Shown here: in pieces, positions 1 to 6,980 of the stretch | How positions within the stretch are numbered: position 1 is the first letter of the stretch | How the letters are laid out: each line of letters starts with the position of its first letter | NCBI GenBank assembly: GCA_024644745.1 | Contig: JAHEHF010000031.1 | Coordinates: forward strand, 1-34,175 | Length of the DNA stretch: 34,175 bases | Reading direction: 5' to 3' | Source: Flavobacteriaceae bacterium | GTDB taxonomy: Bacteria; Bacteroidota; Bacteroidia; Flavobacteriales; Flavobacteriaceae | The notes under the pieces: model-generated | What the model saw: the letters and a program-made list of their open reading frames with translations, nothing else | Told to the model about the DNA's origin: nothing | Databases searched by the model: none | Position numbers and translations under genes: made by a program

Positions 1-407
1 AAAAACAACACATTTGCCTGATAGGAAAGAGCTGTACTGTCAGAATCAGTATAGCTGTTGTTAAAATTAAAATTGGTCGTATCAGTATATTTTTCAGAAA
101 GCGCTATAAATTCAAAATTGTCAAGTTTTTGTGTTTTCTCCTGACCAGAAAGCTTAAATATGTGATTATTGGGTTGAATAGAATAGGTTCCATGATGAGT
201 ATAATAAATGGCTGGATTAAAGAAGTTTTTAGTGGCAAAACGCTTCCAATGTTGTTTTGCAGTCTCATTTTTAATTTGAAGTAAATAGTTAAGATGTCGC
301 CAATAATCTTTCTCATTTGATTTCACATCATTTTCTTCCACTTTGCTGGAATTAGTATTGCACGAAAAGCAAACGATTATCGCGATTAGAAATATTAGTC
401 TTTTCAT
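1..407 (-). CDS. putative lipoprotein, 3' end outside window (first gene of a cassette-like unit)
   Basis: An open frame starts at the ATG at 405-407 on the minus strand and stays open to the left edge (at least 135 codons), so the C-terminus is missing. It begins MKRLIFLIAIIVCFSC, a short basic n-region and hydrophobic core ending in Cys-16 followed by N-T-N-S-S. This is a lipoprotein-like signal, although the residues before the Cys (C-F-S) are not a textbook lipobox. The mature part is polar and Asn/Lys/Tyr-rich, with FNPAIYYTHHGTYSIQP in the middle. I do not recognise a family. The ATG lies 12 bases after the GTT core of the attC-like site at 419-477, the layout expected of a gene cassette. 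No -7 promoter element is visible ahead of it, so it may depend on upstream transcription. Another frame in 104-316 is a shadow. Confidence 0.6.
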   Translation of the reverse strand, partial: MKRLIFLIAIIVCFSCNTNSSKVEENDVKSNEKDYWRHLNYLLQIKNETAKQHWKRFATKNFFNPAIYYTHHGTYSIQPNNHIFKLSGQEKTQKLDNFEFIALSEKYTDTTNFNFNNSYTDSDSTALSYQANVLF

Positions 408-418
408 TTGTTTTAATT

Positions 419-477
419 GCTCACAACGGCCACCTATATGAGCCGTTTTAATGGCTTATATAGATTGTTGGGTGTAG
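419..477 (-). repeat. attC-like recombination site (site A) between two small lipoprotein genes
   Basis: Read on the minus strand the site is CTACACCCAAC (477-467), a 3-nt spacer, CTATATAAGCC (463-453), an 8-nt loop, GGCTCATATAG (444-434), a 6-nt spacer, then GTTGTGAGC (427-419). The inner arms pair over 11 bp with one G-T pair. The outer boxes follow the RYYYAAC ... GTT plan of integron attC sites (ACCCAAC on the left, GTT on the right), with unpaired spacers between the outer and inner boxes. The right-hand GTTGTGA deviates from GTTRRRY. The total length, near 59 bp, fits the shorter known attC sites. As an alternative, the inner hairpin could be a transcription terminator, but no T-run follows it. 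Confidence 0.5.
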
Positions 478-494
478 TTTTTATATCTTCTTTT

Positions 495-950
495 TTAATC
501 TTGAAAATAGAGTCCCCAGCTATCTGCATTATCCCAACTATTTTCTCTAATTAAAAGGGCTTTTTCTTTGGTTTGATAATAGGCTACTTCCATTCGAGTA
601 GATTCAGTATTTTTTTTCGAAATTGGCCCTATTCGCATAAATTTACCACTATCTACAATTTTATCTAATTCTAATATACATTCATCATCATTTTGCCTTA
701 CTAATTTAAAAGTAACAATTCCTTTATTGGAGAATTCTATTTCATTTTGTCTAATCTGCATATTTCCAGAAATTGACACATGATTTTTACTTAATGCCGA
801 CCAATCGCCTAAAAATTGTTTATTTAATACTAATTCAGGAAATGTCTTTACTATTTTAGTCGATTCTTGTGAAGTTGATTTTTTATTTTTCTTACAAGAA
901 ATAAGCATCATTAAAATTGATAATATAAAAAGTATTTTTATTGTTTTCAT
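495..950 (-). CDS. small putative lipoprotein in a cassette-like unit
   Basis: This 151-residue protein starts MKTIKILFILSILMMLISC. A hydrophobic helix ends in a good lipobox (L-I-S-C, Cys-19), followed by K-K-N-K-K, so it is predicted to be a lipoprotein. The remainder alternates polar and hydrophobic residues with a WS near residue 51 and an N-terminal F-L-G-D-W, which is reminiscent of small lipocalin-like beta-barrels, but I cannot assign a family. The ATG is 15 bases after a GTTGGGTGTA core (974-965 on the minus strand). The same 10-mer occurs inverted past its stop at 467-476, so the gene is bracketed as in an integron cassette of about 547 bp. No own promoter is evident. The function is unknown. 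Confidence 0.7.
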   Translation of the reverse strand: MKTIKILFILSILMMLISCKKNKKSTSQESTKIVKTFPELVLNKQFLGDWSALSKNHVSISGNMQIRQNEIEFSNKGIVTFKLVRQNDDECILELDKIVDSGKFMRIGPISKKNTESTRMEVAYYQTKEKALLIRENSWDNADSWGLYFQD

Positions 951-962
951 CGTTTTTTTTTT

Positions 963-1020
963 ATTACACCCAACTAGTTAATAAAGTGTATATAGCGTTT
1001 ATATACAATTATCCACATAC
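963..1020 (-). repeat. attI/attC-like site (site B) between recombinase gene and first cassette gene
   Basis: Just downstream of the recombinase stop there is a perfect 8-bp hairpin TGTATATA / TATATACA (987-994 and 1000-1007, 5-nt loop). On the minus strand it is followed after about 12 nt by GTTGGGTGTA (974-965), a match to the GTTRRRY core of integron sites. There is no clear RYYYAAC partner on the recombinase side, so this is more like an asymmetric attI than a full attC. Its GTTGGGTGTA pairs perfectly with TACACCCAAC of site A (476-467), as expected if both belong to one mobile cassette. Confidence 0.45.
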
Positions 1021-1024
1021 GCGT

Positions 1025-2149
1025 TCATCCTGTGCTATTGTGAACTTTCGACTCAATAATTACGTCAAAAGGGCTTTTTATCTTCGCGAGAGAATGACTG
1101 CGCACCTGGGTGTAAATTTCAGTCGTTTTTGCCGAACTGTGCCCTAAAAGTGATTGGATATATCTCAAATCAACCCCCTGTTCCAGCAGGTGAGTGGCAA
1201 AGGAATGTCTCAACATATGGGGTCGAACATTTTTATTCAGTCCGGCCTTTTTTGACGCTTTTCTCAGGATCGCCAAAACACTGGTTGGGCTGTATTGCTT
1301 TCTTTGCATCCCTTCAAATAACCAATAATCGGGCTTGTACAAATTCATGTATTGTTCAAGTATTAAAGCTGTATTATCAGCAAGTATGGTTGTTCTGTCC
1401 TTTCTTCCCTTACCTCCACGAACAAATATAATCCGTTTGTCATAATCAACATCCTTTTTTCGAAGATTTATCAGCTCCCCTCTCCTCAGCCCGGATGAAT
1501 ATAATACAGCAATGATAGCTTTATGCTTTATATTATCTGTTGCCTTCAATAATTTTAATACCTCCATCTCTGAAATGATTTCAGGAAGCTTTTTTTCCTT
1601 AAAAGGCCTTTCAATATATATATCGAATTTGCCCTTCCCCAGGATCTTTTCATAATACAGTTTGATGGCATTTATCGCCTGGTTCTGAGTGCTTATGGAA
1701 ACCTTTTTCTCCTTGACCAGGAAATTCTGGTATGTCATGATATCCTCCGATGTGAGTTCATCGACCTCTCTATCAGCAAAAAACGTCATGAATCCCTTAA
1801 ACATATTGGTATATGTGTTTATCGTATTCGGACTGTACCTCTTCCGGATTAATAAGTTCTTATAATCATCCGGCACCTCCTTTTTAATTGCCTTTGAAGG
1901 GATGTCATATTTAGTACCTTGGTGATTCAATAAGGTTAACTTGGCCTTATTGTTAAATGTCGATTTGATCAATTCTAAATTTCTACGGCTGCGATATAAA
2001 TACCATACCCTCTTTGATTTGCTCCAACGACATCCAATTGATTTCGACAATTGGATTAATTCCTTATCATATTTGAAACTGATCAGCAGGTGGTCCCTAT
2101 GATCGATCTTTCCAAACCTTAGTTCTATATGTTTCTTGATTAATTCCAT
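1025..2149 (-). CDS. tyrosine recombinase (Xer/integron-integrase-like) with extra N-terminal domain
   Basis: This is a 374-residue site-specific recombinase. The full tyrosine-recombinase catalytic set is visible: R222 (GLRRGEL), K247 (GGKGRK), H311 and R314 (HMLRH), H337 (LGHSS) and the nucleophile Y346 (EIYTQV). A SAM-like core-binding domain covers about 95-185, with STQNQAINAI at 153-162, much like integron integrases. The tail KIKSPFD also recalls the SPLD end of IntI1. The IntI-specific insert expected between K247 and H311 does not seem to be present, so it is not a classical IntI. Residues 1-75 form an additional small domain (F-x-Y-D ... W ... VWYLY) resembling a HARP-type fold. The length exceeds XerC/D (about 300). 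It is followed by attC-like sites and lipoprotein genes in the same orientation. It could instead be a stand-alone integrase of a decayed element. Confidence 0.88.
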   Translation of the reverse strand: MELIKKHIELRFGKIDHRDHLLISFKYDKELIQLSKSIGCRWSKSKRVWYLYRSRRNLELIKSTFNNKAKLTLLNHQGTKYDIPSKAIKKEVPDDYKNLLIRKRYSPNTINTYTNMFKGFMTFFADREVDELTSEDIMTYQNFLVKEKKVSISTQNQAINAIKLYYEKILGKGKFDIYIERPFKEKKLPEIISEMEVLKLLKATDNIKHKAIIAVLYSSGLRRGELINLRKKDVDYDKRIIFVRGGKGRKDRTTILADNTALILEQYMNLYKPDYWLFEGMQRKQYSPTSVLAILRKASKKAGLNKNVRPHMLRHSFATHLLEQGVDLRYIQSLLGHSSAKTTEIYTQVRSHSLAKIKSPFDVIIESKVHNSTG

Positions 2150-2159
2150 TTAATGGAAT
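2143..2159. promoter_or_regulatory. inverted repeat overlapping the recombinase start codon
   Basis: ATTCCAT TTA ATGGAAT is a 7-bp perfect inverted repeat with a 3-nt loop. On the minus-strand transcript the recombinase AUG is the first three bases of the 3' arm, so folding would bury the start codon. No TAnnTTTG element was found directly upstream. A regulatory role is an inference. Confidence 0.35.
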
Positions 2160-2576
2160 ACGCTATAATGGTTTATTGATTAAATCGCAACAGGTTAACA
2201 GTTTCTGATATCCCCATTCATCCATTACTGACGTGTAGTCAGTTACAATAATTGCACGCCCAACCACTATAGAAATGTCTAAAATCAAATGAAGGAAAGA
2301 CTTTCGACTCATAAATATCTAAAATATTTATAAATATAGCAGAGATAAAAATCCTTAAATGATAAAAACCCTGTCAAGAGTATCCTACATATCCTTTTAG
2401 GAAATCGGGAGTCTTGCATTCAATATTGGCAGCTGTACCGTTGGGCTTATTGGGGTATATGGGCTATATGAGAAAGGCCGACATGGTATTGACATCTCCG
2501 GCCTCATGATATTCGTCATGTACGTTTCACGAAAATTAATTTATGTTTATCGGCACTAAACCAGAACGTCCCTTTT
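2150..2576. other. non-coding gap between recombinase and porin, with small palindrome
   Basis: No complete gene is visible in these 427 bases. There is a short inverted repeat ACTGAC-gtgta-GTCAGT near 2226-2242 and, at 2255-2264, CACGCCCAAC, which matches the core box TACACCCAAC of site B at 8 of 10 positions. It could be a further recombination half-site on the far side of the recombinase, but it lacks the folded arm. The segment 2401-2559 is described separately. Confidence 0.4.
2401..2559 (+). pseudogene. possible relic of a small membrane protein
   Basis: From the codon after a TAG at 2398-2400 the frame stays open for 52 codons to TAA at 2557-2559. It reads like the end of a membrane protein (AFNIGSCTVGLIGVYGLYEK ... 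GLMIFVMYVSRKLIYVYRH). There is no sensible start codon at its 5' end and the in-frame stop immediately precedes it, so it may be a decayed fragment or a chance open frame. I do not recognise the parent family. Confidence 0.25.
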
Positions 2577-3731
2577 ATGCACATTTTTAAAGGTCACTTT
2601 TATTTTTTTCTGTTGATCTTGCTTTTCCCTGTTTTAGAATTATTCGCACAGGAAGAGGCTAAAGAAAATAAATTGAGTTTTTCGGCAGATGCCAAGTTTA
2701 GATTCGAACAGGATTGGAATTCCAGAAAATCGGATGGAACTTTTCGTGATGACAGGTTCAGGATGAGAATTCGCATGAGAGCAGGGCTCGTTTATACGCC
2801 TAATGACTGGGCATCATTTGGCCTCAGGTTGAGAACGGGATATGCAGCAAAGCAGCAAGATCCGAATTTAACCATTGGAGACGGTTATCGTGAATTTGAG
2901 TCTGTTCCTTTTGGGATGGATAAATTGTATTTTAAGGTCAGACTTAAATCTATTGACGGGTGGCTGGGAAGAAACACATTTCCGTTTGAAAAACAGAATG
3001 AACTGTTTTGGAGTGATCATGTGGCTATTGACGGAGTGTACCTCAATTCGGAACACGAGCTGGATACCGAATGGATTGATAACATAGCCTATTCAGGAGG
3101 GATCTTTACAATGTTAAATAGTTACGGAACTTTTGATGATGACAGCTTTATCGGAATCGTTCAGGTGACTACTTACCACCTGAATAAAAGGCTACGACTA
3201 TTTCCGACTTTTTATATTTTTAATGATATGCCTGATATCCCGGATGGCAATGAATCAGCAAGGTTTGATTATAAGATTATCCATCTGGGAGCAAAGGCCT
3301 TGATTTTTGATCAGCCAAAAATTAGTTTAGGGATCGATATATATCAAAATCTTCAGAATTACAGCGGTATTCAAGTAATTCCGGATGAGCTGAAGAATCA
3401 AAAATCAGGCATCGTTTTTAATGCGCTATTTGGAAGTCTTGCTAAAAAAGGTGATATGGCCTTCGGGGTAGATCTGAACTATTTGGAACGATATGCTGCT
3501 GTTGATTTTATCGCCCAGAATGATTGGGTAAGATGGGATTATTCGAATCAAGGCTCAAGGGATGGACGATTGACAAATTATAAAGGGATAAGTCTCATGG
3601 CCGGATACAGGGTGAGCAAAATGGTTCAGGTTAAAGCTCGTTATTTTACCGTTGAGCAGTTGATCCCTTACGGGCCCTCTCTTGAAAACGGAAACAGGAT
3701 TAGGCTGGACTTTGATTTTTCGTTTTTTTGA
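2577..3731 (+). CDS. outer-membrane beta-barrel protein, Porin_5-like putative porin
   Basis: The 384-residue protein has an N-terminal signal peptide (hydrophobic residues about 8-24, ending LFAQ-E). After that come many alternating-residue strands, e.g. FRMRIRMRAGLVY near 60, DKLYFKVRLKSIDGWLGRN near 115-133, and VQVKARYFTVEQL near 350. It ends in FDFDFSFF, with the terminal aromatic typical of barrel proteins handled by BAM. The R-R-F-rich first strand followed by GYREFESVPFGMDKLYFK and GRN-FPFEKQNELFW resembles the Bacteroidota putative porin family. It probably sits in the outer membrane; the substrate is unknown. It stands alone, about 430 bp after the recombinase and about 790 bp before the next gene. 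Confidence 0.8.
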   Translation: MHIFKGHFYFFLLILLFPVLELFAQEEAKENKLSFSADAKFRFEQDWNSRKSDGTFRDDRFRMRIRMRAGLVYTPNDWASFGLRLRTGYAAKQQDPNLTIGDGYREFESVPFGMDKLYFKVRLKSIDGWLGRNTFPFEKQNELFWSDHVAIDGVYLNSEHELDTEWIDNIAYSGGIFTMLNSYGTFDDDSFIGIVQVTTYHLNKRLRLFPTFYIFNDMPDIPDGNESARFDYKIIHLGAKALIFDQPKISLGIDIYQNLQNYSGIQVIPDELKNQKSGIVFNALFGSLAKKGDMAFGVDLNYLERYAAVDFIAQNDWVRWDYSNQGSRDGRLTNYKGISLMAGYRVSKMVQVKARYFTVEQLIPYGPSLENGNRIRLDFDFSFF

Positions 3732-3966
3732 TTTTCAAAGCGGATCTTTGCCAGGAGGTCCAGGACATTTTTTTCTTGGTACGATGCTGGTTGTTTTGAA
3801 TTAAAGTCTCCGTTTCCCGGGCATCTTTACAGTTATTTCCAGTTTATCCAAGTGAAAAGCAGGGAAGCTTTACTTGCTGGATTTTAATTTAGATGCTTGA
3901 ACAGATGATCCTTCAGGCTCATCTGTAAACTTAAAATGCTGAAAACAGATCATTTCCCTTTTGAAG

Positions 3967-3989
3967 ATTGGCATCTGCCAATATTTTTG
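3967..3989 (+). terminator. possible weak terminator after the porin gene
   Basis: ATTGGC-atct-GCCAAT is a 6-bp stem with a tetraloop, followed by ATTTTTG. The stem is short and it lies about 235 bases past the porin stop, so the call is tentative. Confidence 0.3.
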
Positions 3990-4087
3990 CTCCCGGGCGG
4001 AAGAAAAAGTCAAACCATAAATCAGTTATACATAGACAAGAAAACCCGTAGCAATGAAATTAATAGAAGTAAGAAGAAAAACGAAGT

Positions 4088-4246
4088 ATGAAAAAAGGTA
4101 TAGTAAAAAGATGGGGGGAACTGACATCAAAAGTCACCCGTATTAAAAAATATATTTTGGGAATCCCGGTCAAAGCCCTTCACAAATACAGAAAAACTTA
4201 TGACGGAGAAGTAAAGTCCTGCGAAGACTGTAATCTTTCGGTTTAG
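4088..4246 (+). CDS. possible small basic protein with CxxC
   Basis: ATG at 4088 opens 52 codons ending in TAG at 4244-4246. The product is lysine-rich (MKKGIVKRWGELTSKVTRIK at the start) and ends with C-E-D-C-N-L-S-V. A purine-rich stretch (agaagaaaaacga) precedes the ATG. The small size, the basic N-terminal half and a C-terminal CxxC are what can be seen; I recognise no family. An overlapping 30-codon frame starts at an ATG near 4053, so this could also be a chance ORF. Confidence 0.35.
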   Translation: MKKGIVKRWGELTSKVTRIKKYILGIPVKALHKYRKTYDGEVKSCEDCNLSV

Positions 4247-4524
4247 ATGATGCGCAGTAATGAGGTCAAACTGCCCTAAAAAGGGCCATACAATAGCAGG
4301 CCCCTTGATTATAGTGCATATGATTCAATGTCTGTTAGAAATACAGCATAAGAAATCCAATAGGATTTATACTGATGTTTTCAGCCTGACGAAATTCTGA
4401 AGACATGATTTCGGTTCGGTAAGAAAAGGATGACCTTGGGATATTTAAACTGTACTTTCATCCTAACCCATTTGCGTATCAAATTTTGAAAAAGGTATTT
4501 TACACATATCTTAAGATTCAAAAA

Positions 4525-6207
4525 ATGCATTTGAAGTTTCGAATTGTTTTAATGGTGTGCGTTCTGCTCATCACAGTTTCATGTAAAAAAGAAAATCCTG
4601 TACCTGAAGTTCAGAAATTAACAGAAGTCAGGCAATGGGACCCTGAGGATACAAGAAGTATTACGGGTGTGCTTGCCGAAAGGGGTCTGATTTTAAAAAC
4701 AGAAGAAGCTACGCCCGGTTATGTAATGTTCCAGCCCTCATCAGGAGTTGATACCTATCTGATCAATATGGATGGTAAGGTGGTAAAATCCTGGTCAGGA
4801 GAATTGTCTTCGATGATTTCTTATCTGCTTGACAATGGCCATCTGATCAGACTCGAACGGGATGAAGATTTTCCCACGTTTGCAGCAGGGGGACAAGCCG
4901 GAAGAATAAGAGAATATGATTGGGATGGAAATATGGTTTGGGATTTTGAATATGCCAATGAAAAGGAATTAATTCATCATGACATTGAAATCATGCCTAA
5001 CGGCAATATATTGGCTATTTCGTATGAGGTCAAATCAAAAGAAGAGGCCATCAGGGCCGGCATGGACCCAAAGCACGTCCCAAATGCAGGGGTCTGGCCT
5101 GACAAAATAATTGAAATCAAACCCAGCAAACCCAGTGGAGGTGAGGTGATATGGGAATGGCATATGTGGGATCATCTGATTCAGGATATTGATTCAACCA
5201 AGGAGAATTTTGGTGATATCGCCAGGCATCCGAGAAGGATAAATATCAATATTCACGGTGAACCGGGACCTCCGATGACGGCTGAGCAAATAGAACACAT
5301 GAAAAAGATGGGTTTTATGACTTCAAATGCAACGCTTGACAACAGAGGCTCCGACATAAGTCACGTAAATGCCATTGCTTATAATGAATCTTTGGATCAG
5401 ATTGTGTTTAGCTCACCTCATTACAATGAAATATTTATAGTTGATCACAGTACCACCACCGAGGAAGCCAGAGGTGATACTGGTGGCAGGTGGGGTCATG
5501 GAGGTGCATTATTATACCGTTGGGGTAATCCTGAAAATTATGGAAGGGGAGCCAAGGAAAGTCAGATGCTATATGGTCAGCACGATATTAAATGGATACC
5601 TGAAGGATATCCGGGTGCCGGCAACTTAATTGTATTTAATAATGATATCCAGAACCCTGAGAACAAACTGCCATCTGTATGGGGCGCTATCATGGAAGCT
5701 AAGGGTCCGGATCCATTGATTGCCGTTGGCGATTTTGGAAATTACAGTGCAGTATATGAATTTGCTCCAGAAACGAAAGCAGATGGTGCCTATATCATCC
5801 CCGAAAGCGATCCGATAGGTCCAGCTGATCCTATTTGGAGCTATGTGGCACCAGACAAATATTCTTTTTATTCTGCTTTTATTTCAGGCGCTCAGCGATT
5901 ACAAAACGGTAATACCCTGATCACTTCTGGGGCCAAGGGACGTTTCATGGAGGTTACCCCGGATCAAAAAATTGTCTGGGAATACTGGAATCCTTATAAA
6001 CAAGATTATAAATTACCAGATGGTTCTGCCGCTCAGCCAACGGGACCCTTTTTGTTTGGTCAGTTCAGGAGTACTCATTTTATGCCCGATTTTAAAGCCT
6101 TCAAAGGAAAAGAACTTGAGCCGATCTCTCCACAACCAGAACCCTTTATTTTTGTGCCTCCCCCGCCGCCTCCCCCGCAAGATCAAAAGAATGATACGAC
6201 GCCATAA
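4525..6207 (+). CDS. arylsulfotransferase-family lipoprotein (ASST-type)
   Basis: I chose ATG 4525 (560 residues) over the in-frame TTG at 4486. From 4525 the protein starts with a clean lipoprotein signal, MHLKFRIVLMVCVLLITVSC (Cys-20). The body fits the arylsulfate sulfotransferase family: repeated beta-propeller blades (GYVMFQPS, INMDGKVVKSW, REYDWDGNMVWDFEY) and three conserved-looking His sites, HHDIEIMPNGN (151-152), SHVNAIAY (280) and GQHDIKWIP (353), comparable to the active-site histidines of ASST. Such enzymes move sulfate from a phenolic sulfate ester to another phenol without PAPS. The tail (PPPPPPPQDQKNDTTP) is proline-rich and disordered. A PAPS-type sulfotransferase follows 32 bp downstream and is probably co-transcribed. 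The true substrate is unknown. Confidence 0.8.
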   Translation: MHLKFRIVLMVCVLLITVSCKKENPVPEVQKLTEVRQWDPEDTRSITGVLAERGLILKTEEATPGYVMFQPSSGVDTYLINMDGKVVKSWSGELSSMISYLLDNGHLIRLERDEDFPTFAAGGQAGRIREYDWDGNMVWDFEYANEKELIHHDIEIMPNGNILAISYEVKSKEEAIRAGMDPKHVPNAGVWPDKIIEIKPSKPSGGEVIWEWHMWDHLIQDIDSTKENFGDIARHPRRININIHGEPGPPMTAEQIEHMKKMGFMTSNATLDNRGSDISHVNAIAYNESLDQIVFSSPHYNEIFIVDHSTTTEEARGDTGGRWGHGGALLYRWGNPENYGRGAKESQMLYGQHDIKWIPEGYPGAGNLIVFNNDIQNPENKLPSVWGAIMEAKGPDPLIAVGDFGNYSAVYEFAPETKADGAYIIPESDPIGPADPIWSYVAPDKYSFYSAFISGAQRLQNGNTLITSGAKGRFMEVTPDQKIVWEYWNPYKQDYKLPDGSAAQPTGPFLFGQFRSTHFMPDFKAFKGKELEPISPQPEPFIFVPPPPPPPQDQKNDTTP

Positions 6208-6239
6208 TTCACTTAATCACTAACTAAAAATTTATTCAT

Positions 6240-6920
6240 ATGCCCATAAAAATCATTGGTGCTGGATTTCCAAGAACAGGAACAACCACGCTTAAACAAT
6301 CCCTTGAAATTCTAGGATATTCCAAGACATATCACATGAAAGAACTTCTCGTGAACCCTGACATGCTGCCTTATTGGTTAAAATTGGAAGAAACACGAGA
6401 TACAGACTGGGATAAACTTTACGAGGGCTATGAGGCCACTGTCGATTTTCCGAGTTATCCATGGTATGTGGAACATATGGAACACTATCCTGATGCCAAA
6501 GTCATACTTACAATAAGAGATTTTGAAGCCTGGCACAAGAGTGCCTATAGTACCATTTGGCAGGCAGGCCCGCAAACTCCGGGACAAAAGATCAAGATGT
6601 TATTCAGAATCCTGACAAATCCTCGAATCAGAAAAGTGGTACAGTGCATCAAGTTCGTGAAAAGACAGTTTTGGGGAATTCAGTTTCAAGGTCGGTTTCT
6701 GGACAAGGAATTCGCCGAGAAAATTTGGTATGAACACATTGAAGAAGTCAAAGCCAATGTTCCTGCAGACAGGTTACTTGTTTACGATGTAAGAGACGGT
6801 TGGGAGCCCTTGTGTAAATTTTTGGGAAAACCGGTTCCCAAAGAACCTTTGCCTCATTTGAATAAAAAGGAAAATTTTAAAACCATGCTGGCCGAATTAA
6901 TGAAAGGGAATATGGTGTGA
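6240..6920 (+). CDS. sulfotransferase family protein (PAPS-type, Sulfotransfer_4-like)
   Basis: This is a 226-residue cytoplasmic protein with no signal peptide. It opens with MPIKIIGAGFPRTGTTTLKQ, where GFPRTGTTTL is the 5'-phosphosulfate-binding loop of PAPS sulfotransferases. The segment DAKVILTIRDFEAWHKSAYSTIW (near 85-105) corresponds to the 3'-phosphate region (R-D ... S). The C-terminal half has VYDVRDGWEPLCKFLGKPVP, a motif common in the Sulfotransfer_4 group. Expected chemistry is sulfate transfer from PAPS to a hydroxyl or amine of an unknown acceptor. It follows the arylsulfotransferase lipoprotein by 32 bp and precedes an MFS transporter by 60 bp, so the three may be one unit. Confidence 0.83.
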   Translation: MPIKIIGAGFPRTGTTTLKQSLEILGYSKTYHMKELLVNPDMLPYWLKLEETRDTDWDKLYEGYEATVDFPSYPWYVEHMEHYPDAKVILTIRDFEAWHKSAYSTIWQAGPQTPGQKIKMLFRILTNPRIRKVVQCIKFVKRQFWGIQFQGRFLDKEFAEKIWYEHIEEVKANVPADRLLVYDVRDGWEPLCKFLGKPVPKEPLPHLNKKENFKTMLAELMKGNMV

Positions 6921-6980
6921 TTTGTTTACTTGACGATTTTAATCAGCGCATAACAATCAACGCATAAAACAGCAGGAACC

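Larger units (their letters stand above)
3732..4524. other. long intergenic region with weak hairpins and one tiny ORF
   Basis: About 790 bases lack a recognisable gene. Seen here are an inverted repeat ACAGATGA/TCATCTGT (3901-3908 and 3919-3926), the possible terminator at 3967-3989, the small ORF at 4088-4246 and a GCCCT/AGGGC hairpin near 4272-4285. The base composition resembles the neighbouring genes, so the region may contain decayed coding sequence, but I could not reconstruct one. Confidence 0.4.

Noticed and set aside
104-316. 70-codon minus-strand ORF at the left end
   Set aside because: It overlaps, in another frame, the open lipoprotein frame starting at 407, which has a signal peptide and stays open to the edge. 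The 70-codon product lacks recognisable features.
434-463. Inner hairpin of site A as a simple terminator
   Set aside because: No T-run follows on either strand, and the flanking GTT/AAC boxes are better explained by an attC-like site, though termination as a side function is not excluded.
2254-2264. GCACGCCCAAC as a third cassette core site upstream of the recombinase
   Set aside because: It matches the core at 8 of 10 positions but has no folded arm and no matching partner on the other side of the recombinase. Chance is likely.
4486-4524. TTG start for the arylsulfotransferase
   Set aside because: It adds 13 residues before a complete lipoprotein signal that begins at ATG 4525.
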